A stretch of DNA of 64,000 nt, from positions 24,225 through 88,224 of the forward strand of contig JAFDYY010000005.1 of assembly GCA_018267195.1 (NCBI GenBank). The letters run 5' to 3'. The notes beneath the pieces were generated by a model, which was not told where the DNA came from, did no database searches, and saw nothing but the letters and a program-made list of their open reading frames with translations. The DNA is from Bacteroidota bacterium. Its GTDB lineage: Bacteria > Bacteroidota > Bacteroidia > Cytophagales > Cyclobacteriaceae. The position numbers and the translations under genes are program-made. This document shows, in pieces, positions 8,500-15,783 of this stretch (the stretch's first letter is position 1; each line of letters begins with the position of its first letter).

Positions 8500-9402
8500 T
8501 TAAAAAGAATACGTCAACGCCACCGAGGCTCGTTCTTTAGATTGGGTTAGTCCGTGAAATAAATCCTGGGCTACCGGCATAAAACCATTCATTAGTAAAC
8601 CAATTTTATTTCGCTGCACGTTAATCCCCACCATTCCATCGAGCACATATCCGGCACTTTGTTGAATTTCCTGTGCCTGATAATGATTAGATGAATTAAC
8701 AACAAAGTTAACACCGGCCGAAGGGCGTATAGTAAAACTTCCGGCTGCCAAGGAATAAAAATAGGCTGTGTTAAAGTAAAAACGATTTCCATATCTGTAT
8801 TGCTGGTTGTTGTTGGTATTCATTTTATAAGCCACATTGGTTACTAACCCACTGCTGCCCCAGAATAAATTATGGTTTATGTTCAATAAATAATCAGTAC
8901 TACCCGTGCCGGGGGTTCCGGTAAAATCGCCCACACTAAAGCAATGATCGGTTACATCTACCGTACTTTGGCCAGTAGCTAGTTTTATGCCACCCCCTAC
9001 CCAAAGCACGTTCCCAAAATAGCTTTTGCCATCCGTAACGGATGTGGTTTTAGAAAATACCAAATAATTACCCAATACGGTAATATCGCCCAAGCCAGAA
9101 CTGTTTACGCCTCCATCGTCATTATTTTTATGAATAGAAATGTAAGGCACAAATACCATCGCCTGAAATTTTCCTCTTTTATACCCACCCCAAACTTCGG
9201 TGGTATGAAAATAATCGCGGCTAAACATACTTCCGCTGTCTGTTTTAAAATTTGCATAGCTGTACCGAACCCCCACAAAGGCATTGGAAAAAGTGGGTAA
9301 TACACCAATTTGAAAGTTGCTGTTTCCACAACCGCAATATGGACAAGCCTGAGTTGCAGCAGAAGAAATGACAAACAGCATAATAACTAAAATCTTTTTC
9401 AT
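8500..9402 (-). CDS. Outer-membrane beta-barrel protein, unknown substrate
   Basis: The 300-residue product has a signal peptide (MKKILVIML, cleavage near ATQA) and then a Cys-rich start, CPYCGCGN. The remainder alternates hydrophobic and polar residues and is rich in Tyr, Phe, Gly and Asn (VGVRYSYANF, GLGDITVLGNYLVF), ending in TYSF, as expected for a beta-barrel. It resembles the loosely defined 'transporter' OM proteins of Bacteroidota. The Cys-X2-Cys-X-Cys just after the signal peptide could bind metal or form disulfides. I chose ATG 9402; the longer frame to 9459 lacks a signal-like start. It ends a minus-strand run with the next two genes, 132 bp downstream of the small Cys protein. Confidence 0.7.
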   Translation of the reverse strand: MKKILVIMLFVISSAATQACPYCGCGNSNFQIGVLPTFSNAFVGVRYSYANFKTDSGSMFSRDYFHTTEVWGGYKRGKFQAMVFVPYISIHKNNDDGGVNSSGLGDITVLGNYLVFSKTTSVTDGKSYFGNVLWVGGGIKLATGQSTVDVTDHCFSVGDFTGTPGTGSTDYLLNINHNLFWGSSGLVTNVAYKMNTNNNQQYRYGNRFYFNTAYFYSLAAGSFTIRPSAGVNFVVNSSNHYQAQEIQQSAGYVLDGMVGINVQRNKIGLLMNGFMPVAQDLFHGLTQSKERASVALTYSF

Positions 9403-9534
9403 AGGATAAAATATTTTTAAATAGGGATGGCAATGCCTGCGCTTTTCACAATAGCACATTACTCATCCAATTTATAATGAATAAAAAAATTTGATTAATC
9501 GTTTAGAATACCAGCTAACTGCTGGTCAAAAAAA

Positions 9535-9903
9535 CTATCCCACCGGAGGGCGAAACAAGGGATGAGTATATCCCTTTAATAAATTGGCTTTTAGTTCTTT
9601 CGGAAAAAAGGATACCCTGTATTGAACAGATACCATTGGTTTTATTGAATCCGGTACAAAGGCCGGCATTTCAGTTTTGTGTTGACTGGTCAGTTGATCG
9701 GGCACAGAAGTTTCATCTGCCAGTTGCAGACCGCGTTCTAAAAAGCACCGACCATAGCACATCGTAATGGGCTTGTCTTTGTTAATGCAATAATTCAGTG
9801 CAATGTAATCTCGGTACAATTGGTAAAACGAAAACAAACTAATCTTAAACGCCACCGGCATACCGAGAATAATCAGAAAGAAAATGGCAACTAATTTTCT
9901 CAT
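9535..9903 (-). CDS. Small exported cysteine-containing protein, unknown function
   Basis: The 122-residue protein begins with a hydrophobic segment (MRKLVAIFFLIILG, residues 1-20) that may be a signal peptide or anchor. A conserved-looking block NYCINKDKPITMCYGRC follows at about residues 37-53, with three cysteines and Lys/Asn spacing suggestive of a metal or disulfide site. The C-terminus is Pro-rich (HPLFRPPVG). Its start overlaps the stop of the upstream lipoprotein gene by 4 bp (ATGA type), so translation is probably coupled. I do not recognise a named family. The cluster (lipoprotein, Cys protein, OM barrel) hints at envelope metal or redox handling, which is inference only. Confidence 0.7.
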   Translation of the reverse strand: MRKLVAIFFLIILGMPVAFKISLFSFYQLYRDYIALNYCINKDKPITMCYGRCFLERGLQLADETSVPDQLTSQHKTEMPAFVPDSIKPMVSVQYRVSFFPKELKANLLKGYTHPLFRPPVG

Positions 9904-10409
9904 CGGTCTGGGTTACAGTTACCAAACTGTTTAACTACAGCCGGCGCAGTCACGCTGGTGCCAACATTGCCAGCTGCCAATATTACCGCACTCTCCGGCC
10001 CACTAGAAGATGCATGCACATTTACATACCCGGAAACCTTAAGCAAGTCGGGATAAGAAATTTTTGTGCCGTCCGTTAGTTGAGAAACCACTGTAGTGCT
10101 TATTCCCGTAGAAGCATTCAATGTATTCAGCGGCACTACTACTTCCGGTGCGTTCGCTGCGGCACTGCCACGGTGAAGGTGAACAGGCAGGCGGTCTGAG
10201 CCGCTTGTTCCGTTTAAATGTATAAAAACGGTCGTGGTTCCGTCTTTTCTTTCTTTAAAAGTAACCGTGCCGCTAACCGGGTAAGCAGAAGTTTGAATCA
10301 ATCCGTAGGAAGCTTGATTCCCGGTAAATTCAGAAACAACTTCGTTTTTCTGGCAAGCCATAAAACTTGTCAGAAAAATTAAAATCAATCCTACGCTGAC
10401 TGTTTTCAT
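9900..10409 (-). CDS. CHRD-like lipoprotein
   Basis: The 169-residue product has a lipoprotein signal (MKTVSVGLILIFLTSFMAC, lipobox Cys at residue 19), so it should be anchored in an envelope membrane. The body has beta-strand character and a VHLHRGSAA segment, then ISYPDLLKVSGYVNVHAS and ILAAGNVG, the order expected of CHRD-type domains (GxVHxHxG-like, then GxxYVNxH). CHRD domains are widespread, poorly characterised beta-sandwiches; some bind metal through His. A TAATTTTG box lies 17 nt upstream. It heads the three-gene run ending at 8500. Confidence 0.72.
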   Translation of the reverse strand: MKTVSVGLILIFLTSFMACQKNEVVSEFTGNQASYGLIQTSAYPVSGTVTFKERKDGTTTVFIHLNGTSGSDRLPVHLHRGSAAANAPEVVVPLNTLNASTGISTTVVSQLTDGTKISYPDLLKVSGYVNVHASSSGPESAVILAAGNVGTSVTAPAVVKQFGNCNPDR

Positions 10410-10426
10410 TTCGATTTAGTCAGGAG

Positions 10427-10434
10427 CAAAATTA
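10427..10434 (-). promoter_or_regulatory. TAnnTTTG promoter box for the CHRD-like lipoprotein run
   Basis: The minus strand reads TAATTTTG here, 17 nt upstream of ATG 10409. It lies back to back with the plus-strand box at 10455, giving a compact divergent promoter region of about 60 bp. Confidence 0.5.
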
Positions 10435-10454
10435 ATAATAACCAAGATTCACAT

Positions 10455-10462
10455 TACATTTG
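10455..10462 (+). promoter_or_regulatory. TAnnTTTG promoter box for the fatty-acid hydroxylase gene
   Basis: TACATTTG matches the Bacteroidota -7 element exactly and ends 3 nt before ATG 10466. The transcript would start at or next to the start codon, implying leaderless translation. No clear -33 TTTG is visible. Confidence 0.5.
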
Positions 10463-10465
10463 TGC

Positions 10466-11083
10466 ATGAATAAATTGTTTGTATCCGATTCGCAAGATTC
10501 TTCTCGCATGTTTAAAAGCAACTGGATGGAAGCTTTATCTAAAGTGCATTACAGTATCCCGTTGATTATTTTCATTCCGGTAATAGGCTATTTTTTAACG
10601 ATAGCCATTCTTTCCCCAACATTCGGGATAGCTACTTTCTTTGTCAGTTTAGGCAGTGGTTTGCTCGTTTGGACATTGACAGAATATGTAATGCATCGAT
10701 TTATATTTCATTTTGTACCCAAATCAGCATGGGGATTAAGGCTTCATTTTATTTTTCACGGAGTGCATCATGATTATCCCAACGACCGGCTCAGGTTGGT
10801 GTTGCCGCCATCCGTCAGCATTCCGTTAGCTACTGGTTTTTATTTTTTGTTTAAGAGTGTACTGCCGGCATCCTGGCTTCCTTCTTTTTTTGCTGCCTTC
10901 CTGACGGGGTACCTGATTTATGACATGGTCCATTATGCCATTCATCATTTTAATTCTCAAAATCTTTTTATTAAAAAACTAAAACAACACCACATGCGAC
11001 ATCACTATACGGCACCCGACAAAGGATTTGGAGTGAGTTCAGCCTTGTGGGATAAGATTTTAAATACGGATTTTAAGAAATAA
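10466..11083 (+). CDS. Fatty acid hydroxylase / sterol desaturase superfamily membrane protein
   Basis: This 205-residue integral membrane protein has about four hydrophobic segments and the eight-histidine, di-iron signature of the superfamily: EYVMHRFIFH (about residues 70-79), HFIFHGVHH (about 91-99), HYAIHH (about 155-160) and HHMRHHY (about 173-179). The closest pattern is that of fatty-acid 2-hydroxylases, which hydroxylate the acyl chain of sphingolipids; several Bacteroidota make sphingolipids. The exact substrate cannot be read from the sequence. ATG 10466 is chosen over TTG 10460 because the latter falls inside the promoter box. It is transcribed divergently from the CHRD-like lipoprotein cluster. 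Confidence 0.85.
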   Translation: MNKLFVSDSQDSSRMFKSNWMEALSKVHYSIPLIIFIPVIGYFLTIAILSPTFGIATFFVSLGSGLLVWTLTEYVMHRFIFHFVPKSAWGLRLHFIFHGVHHDYPNDRLRLVLPPSVSIPLATGFYFLFKSVLPASWLPSFFAAFLTGYLIYDMVHYAIHHFNSQNLFIKKLKQHHMRHHYTAPDKGFGVSSALWDKILNTDFKK

Positions 11084-11102
11084 CGATACCGTCTCTTCTC
11101 CA

Positions 11103-11897
11103 CTAAACAGCAATCGGTGCTTTAATGGAAGGATGCGAATGATAATTTACCACTTCAAAATCTTCATACTGGTAATCAAAAATTGAAGCGGGTTTTCGTT
11201 TCATGATTAGTTTCGGGAGCGGAAAAGGTTCGCGCATCAATTGTGTTTTGGCTTGCTCGAAATGATTGGCATATAAATGCACGTCTCCTCCGGTCCAAAC
11301 AAATTCGCCCGGCTTTAAATCGCATTGCTGAGCTACCATTTCCGTAAGCAACGCATAGCTGGCAATATTAAATGGCACACCTAGAAAATAATCGGCACTG
11401 CGCTGATATAGCTGGCATGACAATTTTCCATCCGCCACATAAAATTGAAATAGCGCGTGGCATGGCGGTAGTGCCATATTATCTACTTCGGCCGGATTCC
11501 AGGCCGAAACAATATGCCTTCTGGAATCAGGTTTGGTTTTCAGTTGCTGAATAACCTGAGCAATCTGGTCTATCTTTCGACCATCCGGTGCTGGCCAACT
11601 GCGCCATTGGCTGCCATATACCGGCCCCAAATCTCCGTTGGCATCGGCCCATTCATCCCAAATGGTTACACCATTGTCTTTCAGGTATTTAATATTGGTA
11701 TCGCCCCTTAAAAACCAAAGTAGCTCGTAAATAATTGAGCGTGTATGAAGTTTTTTGGTCGTTACCAGAGGGAAACCTTGCGACAGGTCAAAACGCATCT
11801 GCCGCCCGAAAACAGATTTAGTGCCCGTGCCGGTACGATCGGTCTTTAGCATTCCGTTTTCTAAAATATCATTCATTCCCAGAAGGTATTGCTGCAT
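11103..11897 (-). CDS. thyA: Thymidylate synthase
   Basis: ThyA methylates dUMP to dTMP using methylenetetrahydrofolate. From ATG 11897 the product is 264 residues, the same length as the E. coli enzyme, and begins [12 protein letters not shown]. Diagnostic segments include [12 protein letters not shown] (folate/phosphate loop), [14 protein letters not shown], the active-site Cys in [11 protein letters not shown] (about residue 146), and the dUMP-binding [20 protein letters not shown]. The in-frame extension to 11939 adds non-conserved residues. A terminator of the upstream gene lies 41 bp before the start, so thyA needs its own promoter. Confidence 0.96.
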   Translation of the reverse strand: MQQYLLGMNDILENGMLKTDRTGTGTKSVFGRQMRFDLSQGFPLVTTKKLHTRSIIYELLWFLRGDTNIKYLKDNGVTIWDEWADANGDLGPVYGSQWRSWPAPDGRKIDQIAQVIQQLKTKPDSRRHIVSAWNPAEVDNMALPPCHALFQFYVADGKLSCQLYQRSADYFLGVPFNIASYALLTEMVAQQCDLKPGEFVWTGGDVHLYANHFEQAKTQLMREPFPLPKLIMKRKPASIFDYQYEDFEVVNYHSHPSIKAPIAV

Positions 11898-11937
11898 GCC
11901 GGTAAATTTTATGCAAATAACTGAACGAAGAGCAAAC

Positions 11938-11965
11938 AAAAAAACCCCGGCATTTCTGCCGGGGT
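11938..11965 (-). terminator. Rho-independent terminator after the first tandem lipoprotein gene
   Basis: ACCCCGGCA (11944-11952) pairs with TGCCGGGGT (11957-11965) across a TTTC loop. On the minus strand it runs into TTTTTTTG. It is 31 bp after the stop of the gene at 11997-12932 and separates it from thyA. Confidence 0.9.
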
Positions 11966-11996
11966 CTTACCTACCCCACCTATCCAACAAAAATTT

Positions 11997-12932
11997 TTAG
12001 TTGCCGTCCGGGCTTATAGTTATTGTTTTTGTTTTTCCGTTAAACTGAATGGTTACCGTGTTCGTACATGAACTGGAAGTACCATTTCCAAAAGTAAAAG
12101 TATATACGTTTTGAGTTGAACTTCCGGCCGGTGTAACCGTAAGGGTTTTGCTTCCCGATTGTGGAAAGTAATAGCCAGTGGCGGCACAAGAGCCTAAGAA
12201 TTTTATATCGGCTGTAATGTTCATCGTATAACTGGCGCCCTTTCTGGTAGTACCCGTAGCGGAGCCTCCTGCATTATGAGTTACAGACGATTGTGTGGGT
12301 GCCCCAATAAAAATATTCCACACAGCCGTATAGGTTGCACTGCGGGTAGCCGTAGTGTTATCCGCAAAAGTGAAAGTGAGCTGCGAGGTATGGTTGTGGG
12401 TTACTATCCAGTTGTTCCCAGCTACCGAGTCAGCTGAGGCCACTAAAATTCCAATCGTTCCGGAAATACCTACTGCGTTGCGCTTAAAGTTGCTGAAGGT
12501 AATAGCACGGGTTGAACCTGGCATAAATCGCTTACCGGTATAGGCAATGTTAATCATTCCTGAACGGGTAACCCCATCAGGGCCTTTAATGCCGGGCGAT
12601 CCATAATTAATTGTTATTGTGCCCATGGGGCCGTTAGCACCTTTAGTTCCACTGATAATGATGGTAGCACCTTTTAAGCGTCCGTCTTTTCCGATTACGG
12701 TGTCAGCCCAAGCTTCGCGGGTAGCCGAAAGCTGCGCATCTGAAACATTGCTCATCACTGTATTGGCTACATCGGCCACTTCGTTAGCTTGTGCCGAAGT
12801 CACGGATTCTGTATTTACATTTTGAACATCGGTGGTACTGAGTGGGTTGTCGTTATTCTTGCTGCAAGACGCCAACACCAATACCCCCGCCACCATAGCT
12901 ACCGAAAAAAATTTTAATAATACATTTTTCAT
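11997..12932 (-). CDS. Putative lipoprotein, paralogue of the adjacent upstream gene
   Basis: The 311-residue product has a lipoprotein signal (lipobox LASC, Cys near residue 23) followed by a flexible Asn/Thr/Ser-rich linker with DVQNVNTES. The body is beta-rich: GTITINYG, GMINIAYTGKRFMPGS, a central Thr-rich region and a terminal strand TVTIQFNGKTKTITISPDGN. It shares the same domain order and key segments (NVNTES, TINY, RFMPGS or RWMPGS, terminal DGN) with the gene at 13038-13970, so the two arose by tandem duplication. No enzymatic motif is visible and I do not recognise a characterised family. A secreted structural or ligand-binding role is possible but unproven. Terminators separate the two copies. 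Confidence 0.78.
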   Translation of the reverse strand: MKNVLLKFFSVAMVAGVLVLASCSKNNDNPLSTTDVQNVNTESVTSAQANEVADVANTVMSNVSDAQLSATREAWADTVIGKDGRLKGATIIISGTKGANGPMGTITINYGSPGIKGPDGVTRSGMINIAYTGKRFMPGSTRAITFSNFKRNAVGISGTIGILVASADSVAGNNWIVTHNHTSQLTFTFADNTTATRSATYTAVWNIFIGAPTQSSVTHNAGGSATGTTRKGASYTMNITADIKFLGSCAATGYYFPQSGSKTLTVTPAGSSTQNVYTFTFGNGTSSSCTNTVTIQFNGKTKTITISPDGN

Positions 12933-12996
12933 TTTTATAGAGTTTAAATTATTTTTTCTTTGAGTTTAGAGCGAATATAAGGTTTAATCGCTAATC

Positions 12997-13029
12997 AAAA
13001 AAAGCAACGTAAATAATATACGTTGCTTT
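12997..13029 (-). terminator. Rho-independent terminator after the second tandem lipoprotein gene
   Basis: AAAGCAACGTA (13001-13011) pairs perfectly with TACGTTGCTTT (13019-13029) across a 7-nt AT-rich loop. The minus-strand read-out ends in a run of seven T. It lies 9 bp after the stop of the gene at 13038-13970. Confidence 0.9.
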
Positions 13030-13037
13030 TTCCGGGA

Positions 13038-13970
13038 TCAATTTCCATCTAGGTTTATTGTAACCTGCTTTTGTTTTCCGCTGATTGTGACGGTTACAGT
13101 ATTGTCGCAGTCGCCATCTCCATAGTTAATGGTATATTGTTCATTCCCTATCGTCACCACTTTAATTCCGCTTACCGGAATATAGACATCTTCTGCGCGG
13201 CAGGCTATTTTTACAATCAGATCTTTGGTAATCTCCATCGTATATTTTTTACCGTCCTTATTGGTACCCCAAGCCGTGCCGTTAGCCGATTGCCCATTGG
13301 TAGCCAATGTTATCCACTCATCGTTTTGTGGTAAAGAAGCCCGTATCCACTCGCGGGTGAGGTCATGCTGGCGAGTAATCGTTTTTCCATTTGCAAAGGT
13401 TATCACACCGCTATCCAACACGGAGTGAAACTGGAGATGGGCAGAATCAGCACTGAGTTGGGTGGTTAGTGTCAGGTTTGCCTGAACATGTGTATTGTTG
13501 CGATAAAAATTTACCAGGCGTACATTATACCACGAACCGGGCATCCAACGAAGGCCATCATAAGTAATAATAATCTCACCTCTGCGTCTAACTCCGTGCG
13601 AATCTTTACAGGTATTTGAAAGCGAATCGTAATTAATCGTAATCACACCATGCGGGTGCGATCTTGTGCCCGTGCTTACAATAGTAACAATGGCACATTG
13701 CAAGCGCTCGTCCCAATTTACCAGGTTATGAAGTTTAAAGCCTTCCGTACGCGCACCAGCAAACTGTACGGCTGATGTTCCATTTACAGCATTTACAGCA
13801 ATATCGGCTGTTTCATTTGTATAAACAGCCGCTGCCGACTCCGTATTTACATTTTGTGTATCGTTCGGACTAAGAATATCGCTATCCTTTTGACACGATG
13901 CCAACACCACAAAGAACACAACCGCAAAAGCGGCTAGGTTCTTTACCCGAAACAAACTGTTGTTTTTCAT
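13038..13970 (-). CDS. Putative lipoprotein, paralogue of the adjacent downstream gene
   Basis: This 310-residue product has a lipoprotein signal (LASC lipobox near residue 26) and a short linker with DTQNVNTES. The beta-rich body contains HGVITINYD, GEIIITYDGLRWMPGS and a terminal TVTISGKQKQVTINLDGN. It aligns end to end with the 311-residue neighbour but has diverged strongly in the middle. It contains cysteines and a DSHGVRRRGE segment absent from the other copy, so the pair may recognise different partners. Function unknown. Each copy has its own terminator, so each is probably a separate transcription unit. Confidence 0.78.
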   Translation of the reverse strand: MKNNSLFRVKNLAAFAVVFFVVLASCQKDSDILSPNDTQNVNTESAAAVYTNETADIAVNAVNGTSAVQFAGARTEGFKLHNLVNWDERLQCAIVTIVSTGTRSHPHGVITINYDSLSNTCKDSHGVRRRGEIIITYDGLRWMPGSWYNVRLVNFYRNNTHVQANLTLTTQLSADSAHLQFHSVLDSGVITFANGKTITRQHDLTREWIRASLPQNDEWITLATNGQSANGTAWGTNKDGKKYTMEITKDLIVKIACRAEDVYIPVSGIKVVTIGNEQYTINYGDGDCDNTVTVTISGKQKQVTINLDGN

Positions 13971-14071
13971 AGAGGTTTTTAGTTTTGTGATGCTTTGATA
14001 TGTACTTACCTTTAAGGTTTAAAGTCAGTCTATCAATTTTTTATCAGTATTGTTTATCCCAATCGGTTTTA

Positions 14072-14725
14072 ATGCGTTTACATCATTTTTTAATATTTTC
14101 CATTCTTATTTGGGCAAACCCGCTGTGTGCGCAACTCAAGATTGGCAAACTCAAATACAACGGGGGCGGAGACTGGTATGCCAACAAAACAGCGCTTCCT
14201 AACTTAATCCATTTCTGTAACCAGGAGTTAGGAACACGCCTGCAGGAAGAAGAAGACGTGGTAGAAGTAGGCAGTTCTTCTATTTTTAATTACCCCTATT
14301 TGTATATGACAGGCCACGGCAACGTAGTATTTTCACCAACGGAAGCCGAAAACCTGAGAAAGTATTTACTGAGTGGTGGTTTTCTGCATGTGGACGACAA
14401 CTATGGCCTTGATAAATTTTTCCGGCTTGAAATAAAAAAAGTTTTCCCTGAATCTGAGTTAATAGAAGTTCCCTTCTCCCATCCTATTTATCATCAGAAA
14501 TATGATTTTGCAAACGGCCTTCCCAAAATTCATGAGCACGATGGTAAGCCCGCACAGGGGTTTGGAATTTTTCAGGGAGGCAGATTGGTATTGTTTTATT
14601 CGTACGAATGCGATTTAGGCAACGGATGGGAAGATCAAAAAACCTACAACGACCCCGAAAGCAAGCGGCAAGAAGCATTAAGAATGGGAGCCAACCTTAT
14701 CTCGTTTTGTTTTACTTCGCAGTAA
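14072..14725 (+). CDS. DUF4159 domain-containing secreted protein
   Basis: From ATG 14072 the 217-residue product has a signal peptide (about 1-21, ending LCAQ), then the DUF4159 fold: LKYNGGGDWYAN, YLYMTGHGNVVFSP, LRKYLLSGGFLHVDDNYG and PFSHPIYH, with a C-terminal RMGANLISF. The arrangement resembles glutamine-amidotransferase-like or GldG/BatA-like sandwich domains found in Bacteroidota envelope proteins; its activity is unknown. An upstream in-frame start at 14000 is rejected because it would precede the signal peptide with 24 odd residues. It is convergent with the PorP gene (9-bp gap) and divergent from the tandem lipoproteins. Confidence 0.82.
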   Translation: MRLHHFLIFSILIWANPLCAQLKIGKLKYNGGGDWYANKTALPNLIHFCNQELGTRLQEEEDVVEVGSSSIFNYPYLYMTGHGNVVFSPTEAENLRKYLLSGGFLHVDDNYGLDKFFRLEIKKVFPESELIEVPFSHPIYHQKYDFANGLPKIHEHDGKPAQGFGIFQGGRLVLFYSYECDLGNGWEDQKTYNDPESKRQEALRMGANLISFCFTSQ

Positions 14726-14734
14726 ACCGTTACA

Positions 14735-15763
14735 TCAGTTCCAGAAACCGGGTTTGTTATTAAACGTGGGGCAAGGAATAAGCCGGTTGCGTTTTTTTAC
14801 TCCACGGTGCAGGGGCTTGGCGGTAAATTCATAAATGATTGACAACTCGTGAGCGCCTCCAGCCGAAGTAGCTAACGGAGAAATGGTAAAATCATAACTG
14901 TATCCCACCGTAAAATCCTTCAGGTATATTCCTAACAGAAAAATAACTGCGTCTTGCTGCACTGTGCCAATAATACTTTTTTGAAAGGGCTTACCCCGGT
15001 ACCAAAATCCGATCGAAACCGGATCTACGTGATAGTTTACCCCCACGTCCATTTGGGTAATACCCGATTGACTTCGAAACACAAAAGAGGGAGTTAAATA
15101 AGAAGGTCGTTCAGACGAACGAAGGCCATTCATTAAATTAAACCGAGCCCCCCCGTGTACGGCTATTTTCATTCCTAAGCGATCTTCCTCATTTAGTACA
15201 GAAATATTAGGCTGGTTCATGTGGCTGAAGGCAGCCCCGAGCCATAATGTTTTACTATACAAAAGAAATCCAGAACCGAAATCGAAATATTGCTGGTTAC
15301 CCAGTTTCTGCAGGGCAGGATCGAGCGAGCCGGCCGCACCGTATGTAAGTTGATCGCCTAATAATAGTTTAGAACGGTCTAACCCATTCATGCCATACCC
15401 AAAATACAAGCCGGGCGAAAATACAATCTTTTCATTCAGACGGACTTTATAGCTGTATGTCAACCCGAACGTAGTTGTGCGCCATCCGGCCGAACCCATT
15501 TTGTCAGTGCTGGCAATAATTCCAAATCCGCTCCGCAGTTCATCCACCCATATATCATAACTGGCCATGAAGGTATTGAATGCCTGCGGAAGGTTAGGCC
15601 ATTGAATACGGTTATTAACAATAAGTCTTTGTTGAGGTGTAATGCCGGTAAAACCGGGGTTTAAATAGATAGGAGCCTGATAATACTGGGAAAATTGAGG
15701 ATCTTGGCTCCAAGCGCTTGATGCCCACAAGATAAAAAAAACAATAACCCAACATCTCTTCAT
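14735..15763 (-). CDS. PorP/SprF-family type IX secretion membrane protein
   Basis: The 342-residue product has a signal peptide (MKRCWVIVFFILW, cleavage after WSQ) and the family hallmark just after it, DPQFSQYYQAPIYLNPGFTG, followed by a beta-barrel pattern ending in an SIIYEF strand and a short basic tail. PorP/SprF proteins sit in the outer membrane and serve T9SS, typically for delivery or anchoring of one type B (gliding-associated) cargo encoded next door. In Flavobacterium johnsoniae SprF serves the giant adhesin SprB. The upstream neighbour here, 20 bp away, is exactly such a giant cargo. ATG 15763 is chosen over TTG 15772, which lies inside a promoter-like box. Confidence 0.92.
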   Translation of the reverse strand: MKRCWVIVFFILWASSAWSQDPQFSQYYQAPIYLNPGFTGITPQQRLIVNNRIQWPNLPQAFNTFMASYDIWVDELRSGFGIIASTDKMGSAGWRTTTFGLTYSYKVRLNEKIVFSPGLYFGYGMNGLDRSKLLLGDQLTYGAAGSLDPALQKLGNQQYFDFGSGFLLYSKTLWLGAAFSHMNQPNISVLNEEDRLGMKIAVHGGARFNLMNGLRSSERPSYLTPSFVFRSQSGITQMDVGVNYHVDPVSIGFWYRGKPFQKSIIGTVQQDAVIFLLGIYLKDFTVGYSYDFTISPLATSAGGAHELSIIYEFTAKPLHRGVKKRNRLIPCPTFNNKPGFWN

Positions 15764-15769
15764 ACTGCT

Positions 15770-15777
15770 CAAATATA
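15770..15777 (-). promoter_or_regulatory. TAnnTTTG box between the giant adhesin gene and the PorP/SprF gene
   Basis: The minus strand reads TATATTTG, 6 nt before ATG 15763. It would allow the PorP/SprF-type gene to be transcribed independently of the 14.7-kb gene upstream, which could matter for stoichiometry. Confidence 0.4.
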
Positions 15778-15783
15778 GGATAA

